From: Dysidea avara
Taxonomy: Eukaryota > Porifera > Demospongiae > Dictyoceratida > Dysideidae
Assembly (NCBI RefSeq): GCF_963678975.1
Contig: NC_089281.1
Location: 28,381,116 to 28,445,115, forward strand
Direction: 5' to 3'
Length of the DNA stretch: 64,000 nucleotides
Under the pieces are notes generated by a model. It saw only the letters and a list, made by a program, of their open reading frames with translations, searched no databases and had not been told where the DNA came from. The position numbers and the translations under genes were made by a program. The first letter of the stretch is position 1, and each line of letters opens with the position of its first letter. Shown here in pieces: positions 10,401 to 23,365 of this stretch.

Positions 10401-13124
10401 GTATTGGGAGAGATGGTGTTTTGCTACGAAAACATTTACATACAGCAGGGTGAGGCATATACATACTTACTTACAAGGAAAATGCACGTGGTTTTGAAAA
10501 TTTAGGTCTGGTTTTGCCTGGTGCGATTATTTTGTATCACCACATCATGCTAACTAGCCTCTTATCTTCATTATACAATAGTCCCATGTTGTGAAAGCTG
10601 CAAACACAGTTCATTTTTGTTACTACAAATGAAAACGTGATGAAGCCCCCACACTGACATGGCCATTTTGTCAATTATGATGTCAATGCAGATAAGGTCC
10701 ATTATATATGATGAAAGTATTATTCATACCATACGGAACTTATTTTATTTATCTAATTTGTCAAAATGACAGGGTGGCACCAAAAGGCGCATAGCCTGTA
10801 CAAGAGTGCTTCCCTCAACAAAACAACAAAAATATACATTACAAGGACAAAGGATAATAACACACAAAACCAAGAAAAACACAGAGACTCAAAAGACGGA
10901 CTCAAAAGCTAAGTACAAAAAAAAAAGAAAGATAAATGGCATGATGAAAATACTTCACAGACTTGATAGTGAGTGTATCAGTTGGAAAAGTGTTCCACAA
11001 AAACACAGTATTCAATAATGTTGGTAGGAGATTGTATAGTTTATGGGCTCTAACGCAGGAAGTATTCCAGTGATAGTAATCATGAAAGTTGTGATACAAA
11101 GTTCAGTAACTAAAAGACCAACAGGTTGGCCTAATGGTAACAGTCCACCAATGTGGTCAGTTTATTAAATACTATTATTGTTAAATGGAAACAGTACATA
11201 ATACATAATAAGCAAATACAAATGAACTTAAATATGAGCCTCAGCGACCTGCACAGCAATTGGTGTTTCAGCAACAGGACAGTGCAAATTGGACCTGGCA
11301 CTGTGAATGCACATAATTGCAGATCTCAACAAGGAGAAGCTTAATTTACATCTCAACCATCTCATCACTACTCCGTAAGAAAGACTGTGTTTAGCACTCA
11401 AAAGGTTGGCCAATCTCTCATAAAACTGGGTGGCATCACCTATTCCACCAGTAGTGGTGAAAATTAAAGGAGTAAATGAGGCATTCTCTACTTCATGAAC
11501 CCATTGTTAGTATTCACATCTCTTTTCCTTATCATGATGTCAGTAAGCAGAATTTTGAGGGTGACTAGGGTTAAAATTCTGACATTAAAGTATGACCTCT
11601 CAAATCGTTCTCCCCAAAAACCATTAGCTGCAATGTCAAGCCTTGCGTTATCATCACGATTAGCTGTTTTGTATTGAAGGGTCTCACCAGAAAGAGGCTG
11701 AAGGTAGGGTTCAATGACAACATTGTTACAGACCTCAGAAAGTAAGTTGGCAGTTAGATCGCGCACTTCATTATGTTTCAAAGAAGGAAATCTGCCATTT
11801 GGACAAGGTTCTATGGTAAAAGAGTGACCACAGGCACAGGAAGTAGGGCAGGAAGATGGTAGCCAATGATAGTGAAGCGCAACTGCACCATGAAAAGCAG
11901 TTTTATGAAGAACAAAATTATGCGATTTCAATGGAAGACAAGAAAGCCAATTGGATGCACCCTTCTCCTGAGCCAACTTGACTGAGGAACACATGTTAGG
12001 AGGAAGTTCATCAAACAAATGATTGGCTAATTGAAGTTGCTCTTGCAGGCTCCTAGAGTGAAACTTTGACTGCAACTGAAACTGTGCATCAATACAGTCA
12101 CCTAGTTGATGTACTTGAGAGATAATTAAGCCAATGAGACCAGCATTTACTTCTACAGAACAGGAACGCTGCTGTGATGCAACAATTGAAGGATTTAAAC
12201 ACCAAGGCCTCCTAGCCGCACAGATAAGGATAGCAGCTTTCTCTCAACATCACCAGGGACTGTTTCGACCCAACAGAGCAGGAAGGAAAACAGATCTAAT
12301 AAAATGTTCAAGAGGAAGGAAAAGGTCTGTAGAACAAGAAGAAACATGAAAAAATAGGATTACTATACTACAATTGTGGTCTTCAATTAGTTGCATCATT
12401 GAGTTGCATAAACTATAAACCATTTAGCTAAATGAAACACATCCAAGTGGGCCTGTTGCTACACATGACGCTGTCAGCCTATTTAAACATACTATCTCAC
12501 TATAGGGACATGTTAATAGGCAGAAAACATACACAACAGGGAGTCTGACATTTAACAATAAAACTTATTAGTTGAATGCAGAAAAAATACCAAGCCCAGG
12601 TGGTGACTCAGACCTGATTCACAGTATGTTAATAATGAGAGTTACGTGATACTTACGTCCTCTGTACTGTGACCTAGGGATATCCCATGACTTTAATTTT
12701 TATTATTTGAAATATTGAAAACATAGCTGATGTCATAATTTGCATAGCCGACGTCATAATTTGCATAGCCGACGTCATAATTTATATAGCCACAATTAGT
12801 TTAGTGGTGAAACACATAGCTAACTAATATCATATCCTCTAAGCATAAGATCATAGAGAAACATAGCTACGCTCTGTTAGCAGAATCACACAAAATTTTA
12901 TACAGCTAACAAGTTAATAAACTCTCAAGGAACTTACCGCACTTTGTCTTAGGAACACCATCCTCGGCACAAAAGTCAAAGAAACGATGCACTTTCTCGA
13001 TCAAATTCAGAGAACAGATCGTATCTATAACGTCGTCAACTATTTCTTTTTGCGTTACTACACCATTACTAGAAGCAGCCACATAACACAGCGACAGCAG
13101 TAGTACAAATTGGACACGAGCCAT
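3115..13124 (-). CDS. RTK gene B, complete Ig-like receptor tyrosine kinase (about 920 aa)
   Basis: Twelve exons on the minus strand: 13124-12938 (signal peptide VQFVLLLSLCYVAAS), 10247-9927 and 9771-9364 (Cys-containing Ig-like domains), 8831-8133 (third extracellular domain, membrane span, juxtamembrane), 8080-7985 ([12 protein letters not shown]), 4483-4373 (alpha-C), 4327-3876 (hinge and kinase insert), 3827-3705 (HGDISARN, DFG), 3643-3573, 3515-3475, 3422-3326, 3271-3160. Phases are consistent throughout, giving 906 codons. After VTIE a GTAAGT donor is present; reading through adds 14 residues to a stop at 3117-3115, but a spliced terminal exon cannot be excluded. HRD is replaced by HGD as in A, but the later Arg (SARN) is kept. 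The first exon aligns with the first exons of C and D, so the four genes share an ancestry. Intron 5 (4484-7984) corresponds to only 124 bp in A. Confidence 0.85.
4612..5430. repeat. Interspersed repeat, copy 1 (interrupted)
   Basis: Resembles 16640-17270 and in part 49230-49420. Shared stretches include an actggtgaa-type run followed by catactgcatc-like sequence, then a gtgcccngactatcaa-type segment. The copy is split at about 4858 by the element at 4859-5215 and resumes at about 5216 (cattatacac versus cgttacacag in copy 2). Family unknown; non-coding. Confidence 0.6.
4859..5215. mobile_element. MITE-like element with terminal inverted repeats, nested in a repeat
   Basis: The left end (cactccataggaggcggaag) and the reverse complement of the right end (gtgcataggcggcggaag) match over about 18 bp, followed on both sides by a ggggtgct-type run. 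The body has a G/C-rich hairpin (ctgggggcatggcccccc). About 355 bp, no coding capacity: a non-autonomous DNA-transposon derivative. A target duplication is not clear by eye. A related body segment occurs at 31785-31880. Confidence 0.65.
8832..9363. other. Intron 3 of gene B
   Basis: 532-bp AT-rich intron between the second Ig exon and the exon with the membrane span. No coding or RNA gene seen. Confidence 0.6.
11228..12300 (-). pseudogene. Relic of retrotransposon polyprotein C-terminal region
   Basis: Minus-strand frames give, in order, a broken RLGGLG-type segment (about 12250), an open stretch 12075-11488 with CACGHSFTIE, a PSLKHNEVRDLTANLLSEVC run, EPYLQPLSGE and DNARLDIAANGFWGERF, then in another frame YGVVMRWLRCKLSFSLLRSA (11413-11228). 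This string of motifs is familiar from the region downstream of reverse transcriptase in invertebrate non-LTR-type retroelements. Frame changes and stops show it is dead. The exact clade was not determined. Confidence 0.65.
12722..12784. repeat. Three tandem 21-bp units with CRE-like core
   Basis: Units at 12722-12742, 12743-12763 and 12764-12784. Units 2 and 3 carry GACGTCA; unit 1 has the variant GATGTCA. It lies in intron 1 of gene B, about 150 bp from its first exon, so it could bind bZIP factors; that role is inference. Confidence 0.7.
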
Positions 13125-13330
13125 ATACGCGGTCGTACAAGCATCTAATCACTTTAAGTCCATGCGCTTGAAAATGGTGCAATCACGTGATTTTCATTGC
13201 GTGGGAACCCTTACTGCGTAAGATTTATGTGGGACGGATTCTACTTAGCCACAACGACGTGTGCGGAGGCGAAGCGATTTCTATACAACCCACGCAGTAC
13301 TTTGACACGTGATTTCTTGCTTGGATCGCG
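13125..13330. promoter_or_regulatory. Bidirectional promoter of RTK genes B and C
   Basis: Only 206 bp separate the start codons of B (-) and C (+). It contains the 12-bp palindrome AATCACGTGATT (13181-13192) and a second CACGTG at 13306-13311. No clear TATA box. Confidence 0.7.
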
Positions 13331-16094
13331 ATGATAGCTCAACAGCAGTGGCTCGCAGCGTCTCTGCTATTACTAGCAGTTTCTTCAAGCGCAAATGAAA
13401 CAAACCACCCCGAATTTACAGCCCAAGAAATACAAGAAGATATTTTTGATTCAATTTGTTCGTTTACTACATTTTGCAGTGCACAGGATTACTACTCTGT
13501 GTTCAGAGAGAGGGATGGATCGCCTGCAAATGCTACAAGTACGTTGCCATGCATTTAGCTACTTTATTGGTTGCAAATTGTACTTAGCTAATAGCTACAG
13601 AATGGCAATGCATACATGGAGTAGACTACACACAATATTATTAATAGCTACATAGCTATGTATATATACAGGCTATTCTTATTAATTTTACTTTCAAAAC
13701 ACCTACTGTGCCCTGGGCCAAATGGTACTAGCTACTGCTACTGACTAAGCAAGGTCATTATTAGTCTTGTGTGACCAGACCACTTTTTTTCCTTTTTTGA
13801 GTGTCTCTGTTTAAAAAAGCAGTCTGGCCATGCGAGACTAGGTTATTACCCATTAAAATATTGAATATACCAACAAATGATTAATTTACTTATAGCCATA
13901 CGTTGTGGCTGGTGTTCTTGTATGTGAAACATTTTAGCCCCCGCTGTTGATAACCAGTGATCGAGTAGGCATTAAACTATATCCCACCACATTACAGTGG
14001 GCGTTTGTTCCCACAAGATGTGTTTAGTTAAGCGTATGTACAAGCTAGTTCAGTACAGAGCATGTAAACAGCTAGAGTTTGCTGACACACTATCAATATT
14101 ACCTCACTGGAGTCATCCTTTGCCATATGCTATAAACTATATGTCTGCACTTGCTGTGGATGTAATCATAAAGCTATTTGCTTACTTTGTGTATTTGTGC
14201 AGCTCAACTGATACCAAATATCAACTTGGGAGAAGCACATGATATTGAGTGTGATACACATTGTCCACTAAATGACAACACCAGTGTCTTTTGGTGTATT
14301 CACCTGCTGACCATCAAATATGAAGTGCGACTGTGTCTGAATGAGACTGATCAATTCTTGTCCTCAGCTGCTAGTGTGATACAAGTTGATAATGAACTTG
14401 GTAATCATTTGGAGAAACATTTTACAGTGTTCAACACAACACTTATGATAGACAAACCACCAATTTTGCTAAGACACGCCTATGCCGGATGTATGGTACA
14501 GTCTGGAGCATGCAATAGTATCATATACTACAGTATAGACATTATCAGTGAGTCACAATTCTGAAGTTTTATGAATTGTGTGGCATAATAAAGCATAACA
14601 TGTTGTATGAATGTAAGGTTTATTTCATATTTCATGCATGCTGATGTAGTTTGGTAAGAAGAAAATGGAGGTGTGCTAGCTTAAATGGCATAATGGTGTG
14701 GGTTAACACCAACCCTGCCTATGTACCAAACACTGGTTGCTATGCAATTGACTGTTAATTGTAATCTGTTGTTACAACACTATACACTATTGTGTGGGCT
14801 CCCTGCTAATATCACAGTCAAATTTGTATGCCTTTACTGTGCCCATCCCTATACAGATACTCTGACAGACATCTCAATCTCAGAATTTCCAACAGCTGGT
14901 GGTGACCTGACTTTGTTCCTCAGAGATAGTGTGAATCTTACATGCTCTGGTGTGACAACTAGAAAGCTAACACAATTGTTCTGGTTCTATGACAGTGATG
15001 CTGCTGTGTGTCCAGTAAGAGAGAATCCTTTTTGTGTCCCTTATAATATCACCTCATGTCAAACATCGGGACCTGTCCTGCGCAATTGTCCAATTGATGT
15101 TAGGGGTGGCAGACGCTGCAAACCTTCCAGAGTACACTCCTACAACTACAACACTGTAGAAAATTGTGCATATGGTTTTCTGAAATCTACAGCCATGATG
15201 AGAATTGATAACGTGACATGGTCAGACAGAGGTGTGTACACATGCAGGCCCACTACAGGAAATGCAATAAGGACCATGAATATTACAATCGGTTAGTAAC
15301 ATATGCTCTACACAGTGTAGTGAATATCATGATTGTCTTAATTGTGTAGAAATGAGACCAGTTTTTATAACCTTCCCTGCCAACGTCAATCACATAGTTA
15401 AAGAAGGAAGTAGTAACATGTACAATTGTACTGTGGCCAGTAGTAATCATACTAAAGTACAATGGTTGTTCAAAGGTGTGGCTGTTCCAGAGTGCAAACA
15501 TGATGACTTTACTTGTCTACATGACTCAGAGAAAGCTGTGTGTACCAGTTTAACCACTTCAACAACAGAAGAAGGCTCAATTTTAGTCCATTCCATTGGC
15601 CTTCATATTTGTGGTGCATCTGTGGGCAGTTCTGGCCAATACAGTTGTACAGTACAAGGATTCAATGATAAAATAGTACAACAGAACAACCTGATCATAA
15701 AACAAACTATTGAGGTTACTGTGAACCTAGCCGACGACCATAACAAGGACAAGAGGAACAGTCAAGATGACCAAAGTGATGGTGCTGATTGGATTATTAT
15801 CTTGCTAGTCAGTATATCTGCTGTGTTAATATGTGTGTTGTCTGCCTTGCTAATTTCTGCACTAGTCAAAGTATTGCTTTACACAAGGAGTCACCATAAC
15901 TGTGAAATGATGGATAGAAGTCATGAAATTAATTTGACGTCACCAACTACTAGTGAAGATGGTAAGTCACATCATAGTTTGGTGTAGTGTGGAGTGTGTA
16001 AGTAAGCTAAGATAGACAGCTATTTTATATTGTTTTGTTAGAAAGACACGATATTAGCTGCAGGCCACCCGGCCCTGTTTTAACAGCTGGGTAG
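13331..16094 (+). CDS. RTK-like gene C: Ig-like membrane receptor without kinase
   Basis: Exons 13331-13538 (signal peptide; EIQEDIFDSICS and SVFRERDGSPANA), 14203-14547 (first Ig-like domain), 14857-15291 (second, Cys-rich), 15350-15961 (third Ig-like domain QYSCTVQG, membrane span at about 15787-15885, short tail). Phases agree and match gene D. After codon TSPTTSED there is a GTAAGT donor. Two endings are possible: read-through to a stop at 15985-15987 (541 aa), or splicing to 16042-16094, which is in frame and stops after GPVLTAG (about 550 aa). No glycine loop, HRD or DFG exon was found on the plus strand up to gene D at 24752. So this is a kinase-less paralogue, a possible decoy or co-receptor, or a gene that lost its 3' half. 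Ectodomain exons 2 and 3 are almost identical to those of D. Confidence 0.8.
13539..14202. other. Intron 1 of gene C
   Basis: 664-bp intron; no coding region. The intron after exon 2 (14548-14856, 309 bp) is also empty. Confidence 0.6.
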
Positions 16095-16428
16095 GTACTA
16101 TTTGGATATACTGATGATACTAACCAGCTATACTGAATACTCCACTCTGCTCTACCACTGTATCTTCCTTCATGGTCTTTTTCCAGTAAATCGGCCAAGA
16201 TGACCTCTACAGTGTAACATCAATACCAAATACTGTACATGCTCATAGGACACATGATCAGTACCCAAATAAGTGTATAGTACACATGCAATTACATATG
16301 GAAAATCAGTTTTAATGTCAATATTATGCCATGCATGAAACAATTAGAATTTTGCAGTTGACTTTGTTTGGAACATTTCTCATAGAATTAACTGTTACCA
16401 TAGTTCTACAACTGATTCTACTCAGGGG

Positions 16429-16468
16429 TGGTGGAGAAGGGGGGGGGGGGGGGGGGGGGAAGGGGGGG
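16429..16468 (+). repeat. Poly-G tract
   Basis: Two long G runs separated by AA, following ggtggtggagaa. It could fold into a G-quadruplex. Just 3' of gene C. Confidence 0.9.
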
Positions 16469-16639
16469 TAGCCCCTGTGAAAAAATTATGGGGGGGCTTA
16501 GCCATCCTAAATTATTCATAGCTGTGATGGAGAGCCTAGCTCAATAGCATCAATCATTTGACAAATAATAGTGCAGTCACAGTATTTCCATTATGGTATC
16601 TTGAGCACAGTAGGGATATAACACTTCTTACTGTGATTT

Positions 16640-17270
16640 AATATCGTACACTACTCCAGCTTGTTTTGGTACTTCAATGTGCTATGGTCCCTACTCTAGT
16701 TGAAAATTCCAATTTTTTTTTGTGAACTTGCTTGTTAACTTTTTTGTAAATAATTATTATGACTGGTAAACCCACACATACTGCATCTGAAATGGCACCA
16801 CGTGCCCCAGCTATCAATTATCGTCTGAAAAGTGAAGTATCCATTATGCTTTGTTGTTGGCTATGTTCAACCCGTTACACAGCAGTATGAATCAAGAACT
16901 GCTGGAAAAGTACCTCTGCAATCAAAGTAGCCACTATGAAAAATACGGATGATTTCCATTACGAAGGGAAGCCATCATGTGCTACTGCCAAATCAACACT
17001 TTTTGCTGTCAGCAAAGAGGAATGGAACACAAAGGAGGACAATAATAAGTCCACGAAGAATGCATTGTATGTACTGTGGCCGGTATGCCAAAAGGCACCC
17101 CTTGGGTCGAAGCAATGTCGAACAGTGAAAAATCAAACCCATAGCCTTAGCCATTATCAAGTTACACTTGTCTGAAGGCATCAGTCAGTCAGTTACTCAG
17201 TCAGTCACTAGAAAATTCCATTAAATATTTGTTAAAAATTCGTAGCAACTCGTTTCGAGTTGATCTGAAA
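16640..17270. repeat. Interspersed repeat, copy 2 (uninterrupted)
   Basis: Matches 4612-5430 without the nested element. Its right part carries a short cagtcagtcag-type run (about 17181-17207) and a small palindrome aactcgtttcgagtt. Non-coding; the small open frame at 16936-17175 lies inside the repeat and is not a gene. Confidence 0.6.
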
Positions 17271-19638
17271 GCTTGGTTTTACCTAACCAATACTGCCTCA
17301 TCGTCATCAGGGAAATTGAGGCTGAGTTTTGGGTGATGTTATTTTGTGGTCCACGCCTACTCCTTTGTGGTCCCTACTATACAGTACTATTGCACTGTAT
17401 GATGTATTGTTCTTCTCTTAATTTAAACTGGTATATGAGTTATTTCTTAAATTACCTGGATTAGAAAAATCAAAAGGTGACAATCAAGAAATAGTTGGAA
17501 TGATATTAATGTAAATTAGCTTTAATAATCACATGGTTATGCTGTTGTAATTAAAGTGATTGACATTAACATTATCGCATGCAGCCGGAATTTCTTGGCT
17601 ACAACCTTTTGATTTCACAACTGATTTTAACTTTGGAAGTGGTACCTTTTTTTCTGGGTACATACCACCAGGAGTCCATAGGCACTCCTTGTGGTGCTAA
17701 CAGGCTCCTGATAACATTAACCTCTTTTGCCATTTGTCCATTTCTTCAATTACCAACTGTTTGGCTGAGACTGGCTGTAGTCCAAGTGAATGCCCCACAA
17801 AATAGATACATTCACGAGAAGAATCTATAAGCATAATATGTGTTGTATCAATAAATGTATGGTACAGACATGTATATAAAATAACAATTGAATTGCATAA
17901 TATGTGGGAAAGCCGGGCTTATTGCCTATTTAAAAGTATCGAGAAATGCCGGTTTTAAGTAGTTAGTGTGTTGTAGCTCGCCAATGGTTGAAGCTATGTG
18001 TACCAAATTTTCACACATTTTACTTACATTCCAGAGCATCGACTGTGCAAGTAGCCAAGAACTAAGTTTCCCGCCATTTTAGATAGTTTTCAAACCGAGG
18101 TTGAGTGTATCAAGCGAGCTGCAAATTGGGTGGGAGGCGGGGGCCCTAGAAGGCAGGCAAGATGGTGTTCAAAAATTGAAAAGAAAGGCATAGGGATGAA
18201 TTAGGCCAACTTTTGGGCCATTGAGGTCTCAAAACTGGCTAAAATGAAAGGAAATTTACAGCAGAGATACTTATTCAACACCACAGAGCTGTACAGCCAC
18301 ATACAGTCATCCCCAGGCTGACCAAAGCTCCATTAAGGCCCCACACCGCACGTACGGATCGCCACTGGGCTTGGGAAAAGCAGCCAGCAAAACCAGACCA
18401 CTCAAGTCTAGCTGATTTTATTGTGGAATTAGATAGTTTATTCATGTAGCTTTGTGTCCGGGGTGAAAAATCGAATCTGCTGACATATGGGCGATATGAC
18501 CGGTTTTCTCAGACTGGGTCACATATGGTAAAACTCTTACTTTGCATTACACTATATAGAATTAATGTGATAGCTATAGTACATCCAAGTCTTGAGAAAC
18601 CATCTAAAAAAGAAAAATGTGGACTTTTCTCAAGAGAAACATCATTTCATTCAACCAAATGATTAGTGATGATAGTAAAGGTGTCAAGGACAGACATGTG
18701 CAGTTTGGCTCCACTACAAGTTTGGGAAAGGCTCACTACATGGCAATCTATTTTTACAGCTTCCATTAGAAATGTATTGTGAAAGCTTGTAAATAAAGTG
18801 CCAGACATTTGAATGAAAAGATTTTGGCATTTTTTTAGAAACATAATTTACTGGGTCAAGTAGTACTACGTACAAGAATTTGTGTTATTCCATCCATGAA
18901 TCATTAAATGTCTTTGAGGACTCATGATCAACTCAACATGTACATATACTATAGCTACATTTATAGAAAGGGATTTGTTGTTAGTGCAGTCCTTGCTCAT
19001 TTTGAAATAATTATGTGATAATGAAAATTATAGCAGTGGTCAATTACATGAAGTGTAAATCCTTGGTAATTACTTTTAGTGTTGTCGTACTCTTACTAGC
19101 ACAGTTTCATGCAATAACAATTATACTTAGAACTTACTCAACTGCATGTCACAACTGGTTCCAGGACATTTTTACAAGTGTAATACTATATACTGTTATT
19201 AAGTTATACAGTTGTTATGGTCTTATCACAATATACCTGTGTCTTATAAATAAGCAAAATGCGCAGGTACATTGTACCTTTGACATTAATGGTTACGGTT
19301 ACGGACAGCTATGTAATGTATATACTTTGTGTGTGTGTAGATGCTGCAAGATATTTTCACCAGCCTGAGTCTGTGTCAGAAGGTATAGCTGTTGTCCACA
19401 TGATAACTTCACATTCAATTTGTCATTTAGGTGATGCACAAGTGACCTCCAGTTCATACTGATTCACATGAATCACATCACCAAGATTGTTTATAGTGTA
19501 TATGTTAATTGTTACCTCAGTATATTTTATCTGAATTTGATGTCATCTTGTTGTGCATATTTTGACTTTGCCGAAATACTGCTAAAACACTATTATAAAT
19601 ATCTGCAATGCTGGTATAAACTTCCATAGTTATTGTCA

Positions 19639-19819
<181 letters not shown>

Positions 19820-22800
19820 TGTGTGTGATTCAAGTATGTGCTGTGTAGTTATTTTGAAATTTCAGAGTAGTTTTTCGATGATAATTTCAAGCTATGAGCC
19901 ATATTTCCAGAGAATCTGTAACACAGCACATCCTACCAAATGTATCTACTTTTGCAGGTTTTGCAGTAGATTTTTCTTGCAAACAAAAGCCAATTGTTTG
20001 GAGGCACAGCCATGTCTATGTTGGTATAGATTGTTGGTATATATTGTTAAACAATTATTAACCATTATACTATACCAAATATCACAAAAAAATTTATGAT
20101 GTAAAGATTCTTATATACTTATAGGAAATTTAATCTTACATAGAAAGAAACTATGCACTTGTAATTTGAATTTCTCTAATAGAACCATCACAAGTTTATA
20201 GGATATTGCATGGACTCTTGATATTACTATATGGGTTTAGAGACATGTATGGTATCTGTAAATTTTCATATGACAACCTTGGTATAGTAAATATTGAGCT
20301 GTAAACTCTGCACACTTTATATAGCAGCTAACTTGTAATAAATGAATGAAATGTCTTTTATAAGAAAAATTTGGATTGTGTAGCAACCACAAAAAGACCA
20401 AATCATATATGTAGTTTATAGTGGTAGTTACTGTATAACTGGCAGATCACCATTCACAAAACAAACAGTCCGGCTATCAGAACTATCACAATGACATAGT
20501 CATAACATATGTGGCTGCTTGAAGAAGAAGCCACATGTTTAGTGGTAACATATATCATTGATGTAAACAAACAATATGTATTGCAAAATAATCCCATTGT
20601 GGCATGCACCATGAGAATGTTCCTCATGTACACAATACTCAGTATAGTCAGGTTTGAATGGCTTTGAATGTACTGCTTATATGGTTCCTTGTGGAATGAG
20701 GGAACATGCAATTGCAGTGGCAAAAATAATATGTCTTAATTCTGTATATAACAGTGTATGGTTGATTGTTGCAATGTATATTACCAAGAGTTATCTCTTG
20801 ATTGTACATGCTCTTCTCATGTGCTTGTGCATGTACACACTTTGATAAGTAATTCTAAGGAGACTTATATTCAGTATGCGGATTAAACATATATTGTGAT
20901 TACATTTTTTTGGGCTAGTCCCCTGGATGCATCAGACATTGTCTGTCTGCCTGTCTGTCCAGTAAATTAAGACTAAATTGTAACTGTTAATTTTGGATAA
21001 TTTGCAATATTAAGTATCCAGTTTAGCATGTGTGCGTGCGTGCATGTGCGTGTGTGTGTGTGTGTGTGTAAACCGCTGTATGCTGTTACTGATGGATATG
21101 GCTATACAATCAATATTCTATACACTGTTACAAAAGACCATGTTATGTATATTTCTTCATAAAGACCACATTATAATGCACCACTGGGTCTGGGATTTCA
21201 GTTTTTTTTCTGTAGCATTCTTCACATTTATGACTCCCTGTATTCACAGGCTTTAAAACCTCCTCCCAGTTTCCTAGTGGGATAGCATTCACAGAATAAT
21301 AGTGACTTACTGCATCATGATGTCAAGTAGCTAACTATAGTAGGTCCCAAACTTGTGTTACCTTGTTAACAAGACCACCTCATTACAGTGGCCATGTCAA
21401 ATAGGTCTCATAGGACCATGGCACACTTTCTTATGACCTCATAATGATGCTGTCTCCTTTTCAAGACAATATTTTCATGTGGCTGTAGTAGATACCTTAT
21501 AGTATAGCCTTAATTTTGGCCCAATATATTGTTATGAGGTTGCATACAAAGTGTGCAGCAATTTAATCAGTACACACTACACAAAGTGTTGGACGAAGCT
21601 CACAATGTTATTTGGAGCATTGTCACATGCAAGTCAGCTAGTGCATGTATTGTATTATTGGAAAAGTTCCTCTACTAACTTCAGTTTTTTGTCTCAGTTT
21701 TCAGTTTCCATGCAGGCTTTCCACTATGTTGCTTCCAATCACACAGCTACTTTGCAGGTAGCTACAGCAACCAGTCAAAGGCAAGATGGTGCCAACAGTT
21801 ATATCAGTTGAGCTAAATTGACTGAATTCTATATACTGGAAGCAGACACAGAGGAGAAAGTTACCATTAGCTATATTCAGTACTCTAGATTGTGTTCAAG
21901 TTTCCAACTTATCCTCAAACCTTTCTGGATAAGAATATCCAGCTAGTATATAGTGTACTGCATAGTATTATTATTATAAGATTTCAATTACAATAACTCT
22001 ATGACCTCCAGAGTTGCACACCCTGCTGTACTTTTCATTGAACTGCTCACACAACAGGTAGGCAGACTGCACAATTCAATATAAGTTGGGTAGCTCCCAT
22101 GTAATGGACTAGCTAATTAGTTTAGTTACACTGATGAGTACAACTTAATTGGGTAGCTGTGGTTCACACCTGTCCACCATAAATCAGTGCCATGCATCTT
22201 ATGTAAGTAGCAACAAGTATAGTGTGGGGTACATGCCATTATGTTTAGGAGCAAATGCATGTAGCTACTGTATACTGTAACAAAAGTACGAGGCAAAAAC
22301 TTGTCTGACCAAACCACACCAAAATTGGTCAATCAAACAACTAAAAAAATAATTTTCAGTGTATTTCCATTAGGCCCATAGCAAGTCTGTGAGCACCAGC
22401 TGCTGGCATTTATGCATGTATTACTGAATACTCAGGTGTATTTCATTGAATTCCTGAAAGTAATAAACTTCCGAGTCAATCATCAGTAGTTATCAGTCCA
22501 CAATTGTAAAACTCATGGTATGTACTAGCTGTTTGGATTCAGCCTAGCTAACCAGATCAAGGGTTAATCAGCATGGCAGCGAGGGGAGGGAAGGAGGCAT
22601 ATGCATAGTTATTAATTATTCCCAGTTGTTAGCTACCTTCCCAAGAGATAATCTGTACTGAGGACTCGATATTCACACAACCTCTTAAACTATAACCAAG
22701 AATTGGCATACTGTACTACCAGACTTGATAATATGACATGATAATTGAATCAGACAGTGTAGCTATAGAACTATTTTAAACAAAAATTAGCAATTATTCA

Positions 22801-23365
22801 TTTTTGGGCAGATGGCCATCTGATCCATAACACCACGGCCACTATATATATATTTATGACACTGACTAGCTACTGCAATTCTGTAATACCGGAATAGACG
22901 AATAGTCTTGATGCAAGTGCATTGTTGGGTGATAAATACGTAGCTATAATATGAGTTACATCCAACTTCAGTTGGTTACATCAGTGCTATATATACCCCT
23001 GGAGGGTACTGATGATTGATGTTAAATAGTGATAAAGGTCCTACAGACCTTCAGCACTTGTTCTGTAAAGCATTATTAAATACTAAACTATAGTGTCCAC
23101 TGGTTCTACTTGGGGTACTTAGAGATAATGAATTACTCTCTAGAATTCCTATGGATATAATTACATGAAAATAACAAGGATAACACATCCTGACCATGCA
23201 CCTGGTAGACTCCTGTAAGCATTCGAGCGTAAATCGGATGGCTGTAGGTTCGAGGCCACCTAGGTCCAGTCATGGATTTTTCTCCTTTCTCCAACTTTTC
23301 AAACACACCTTAAGTAGCTAAAGTCTTTGAGCAGGCTGTAGGACCAGGTGTCCTACAGACCCTCA

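Larger units (their letters stand above)
10248..12937. other. Intron 1 of gene B
   Basis: 2.7-kb intron between the signal-peptide exon and the first Ig exon. It contains the non-LTR relic at 11228-12300 and a 21-bp tandem repeat at 12722-12784. No host exon was found in it. Confidence 0.6.

Noticed and set aside
16936-17175. 79-residue open frame after gene C as a possible missing exon of C
   Set aside because: It lies in a repeat also present near 5220-5430 and shows no kinase motif.
23230-23280. Possible tRNA gene
   Set aside because: A B-box-like sequence is present, but no cloverleaf stems or convincing A box; better read as part of a SINE-like element.
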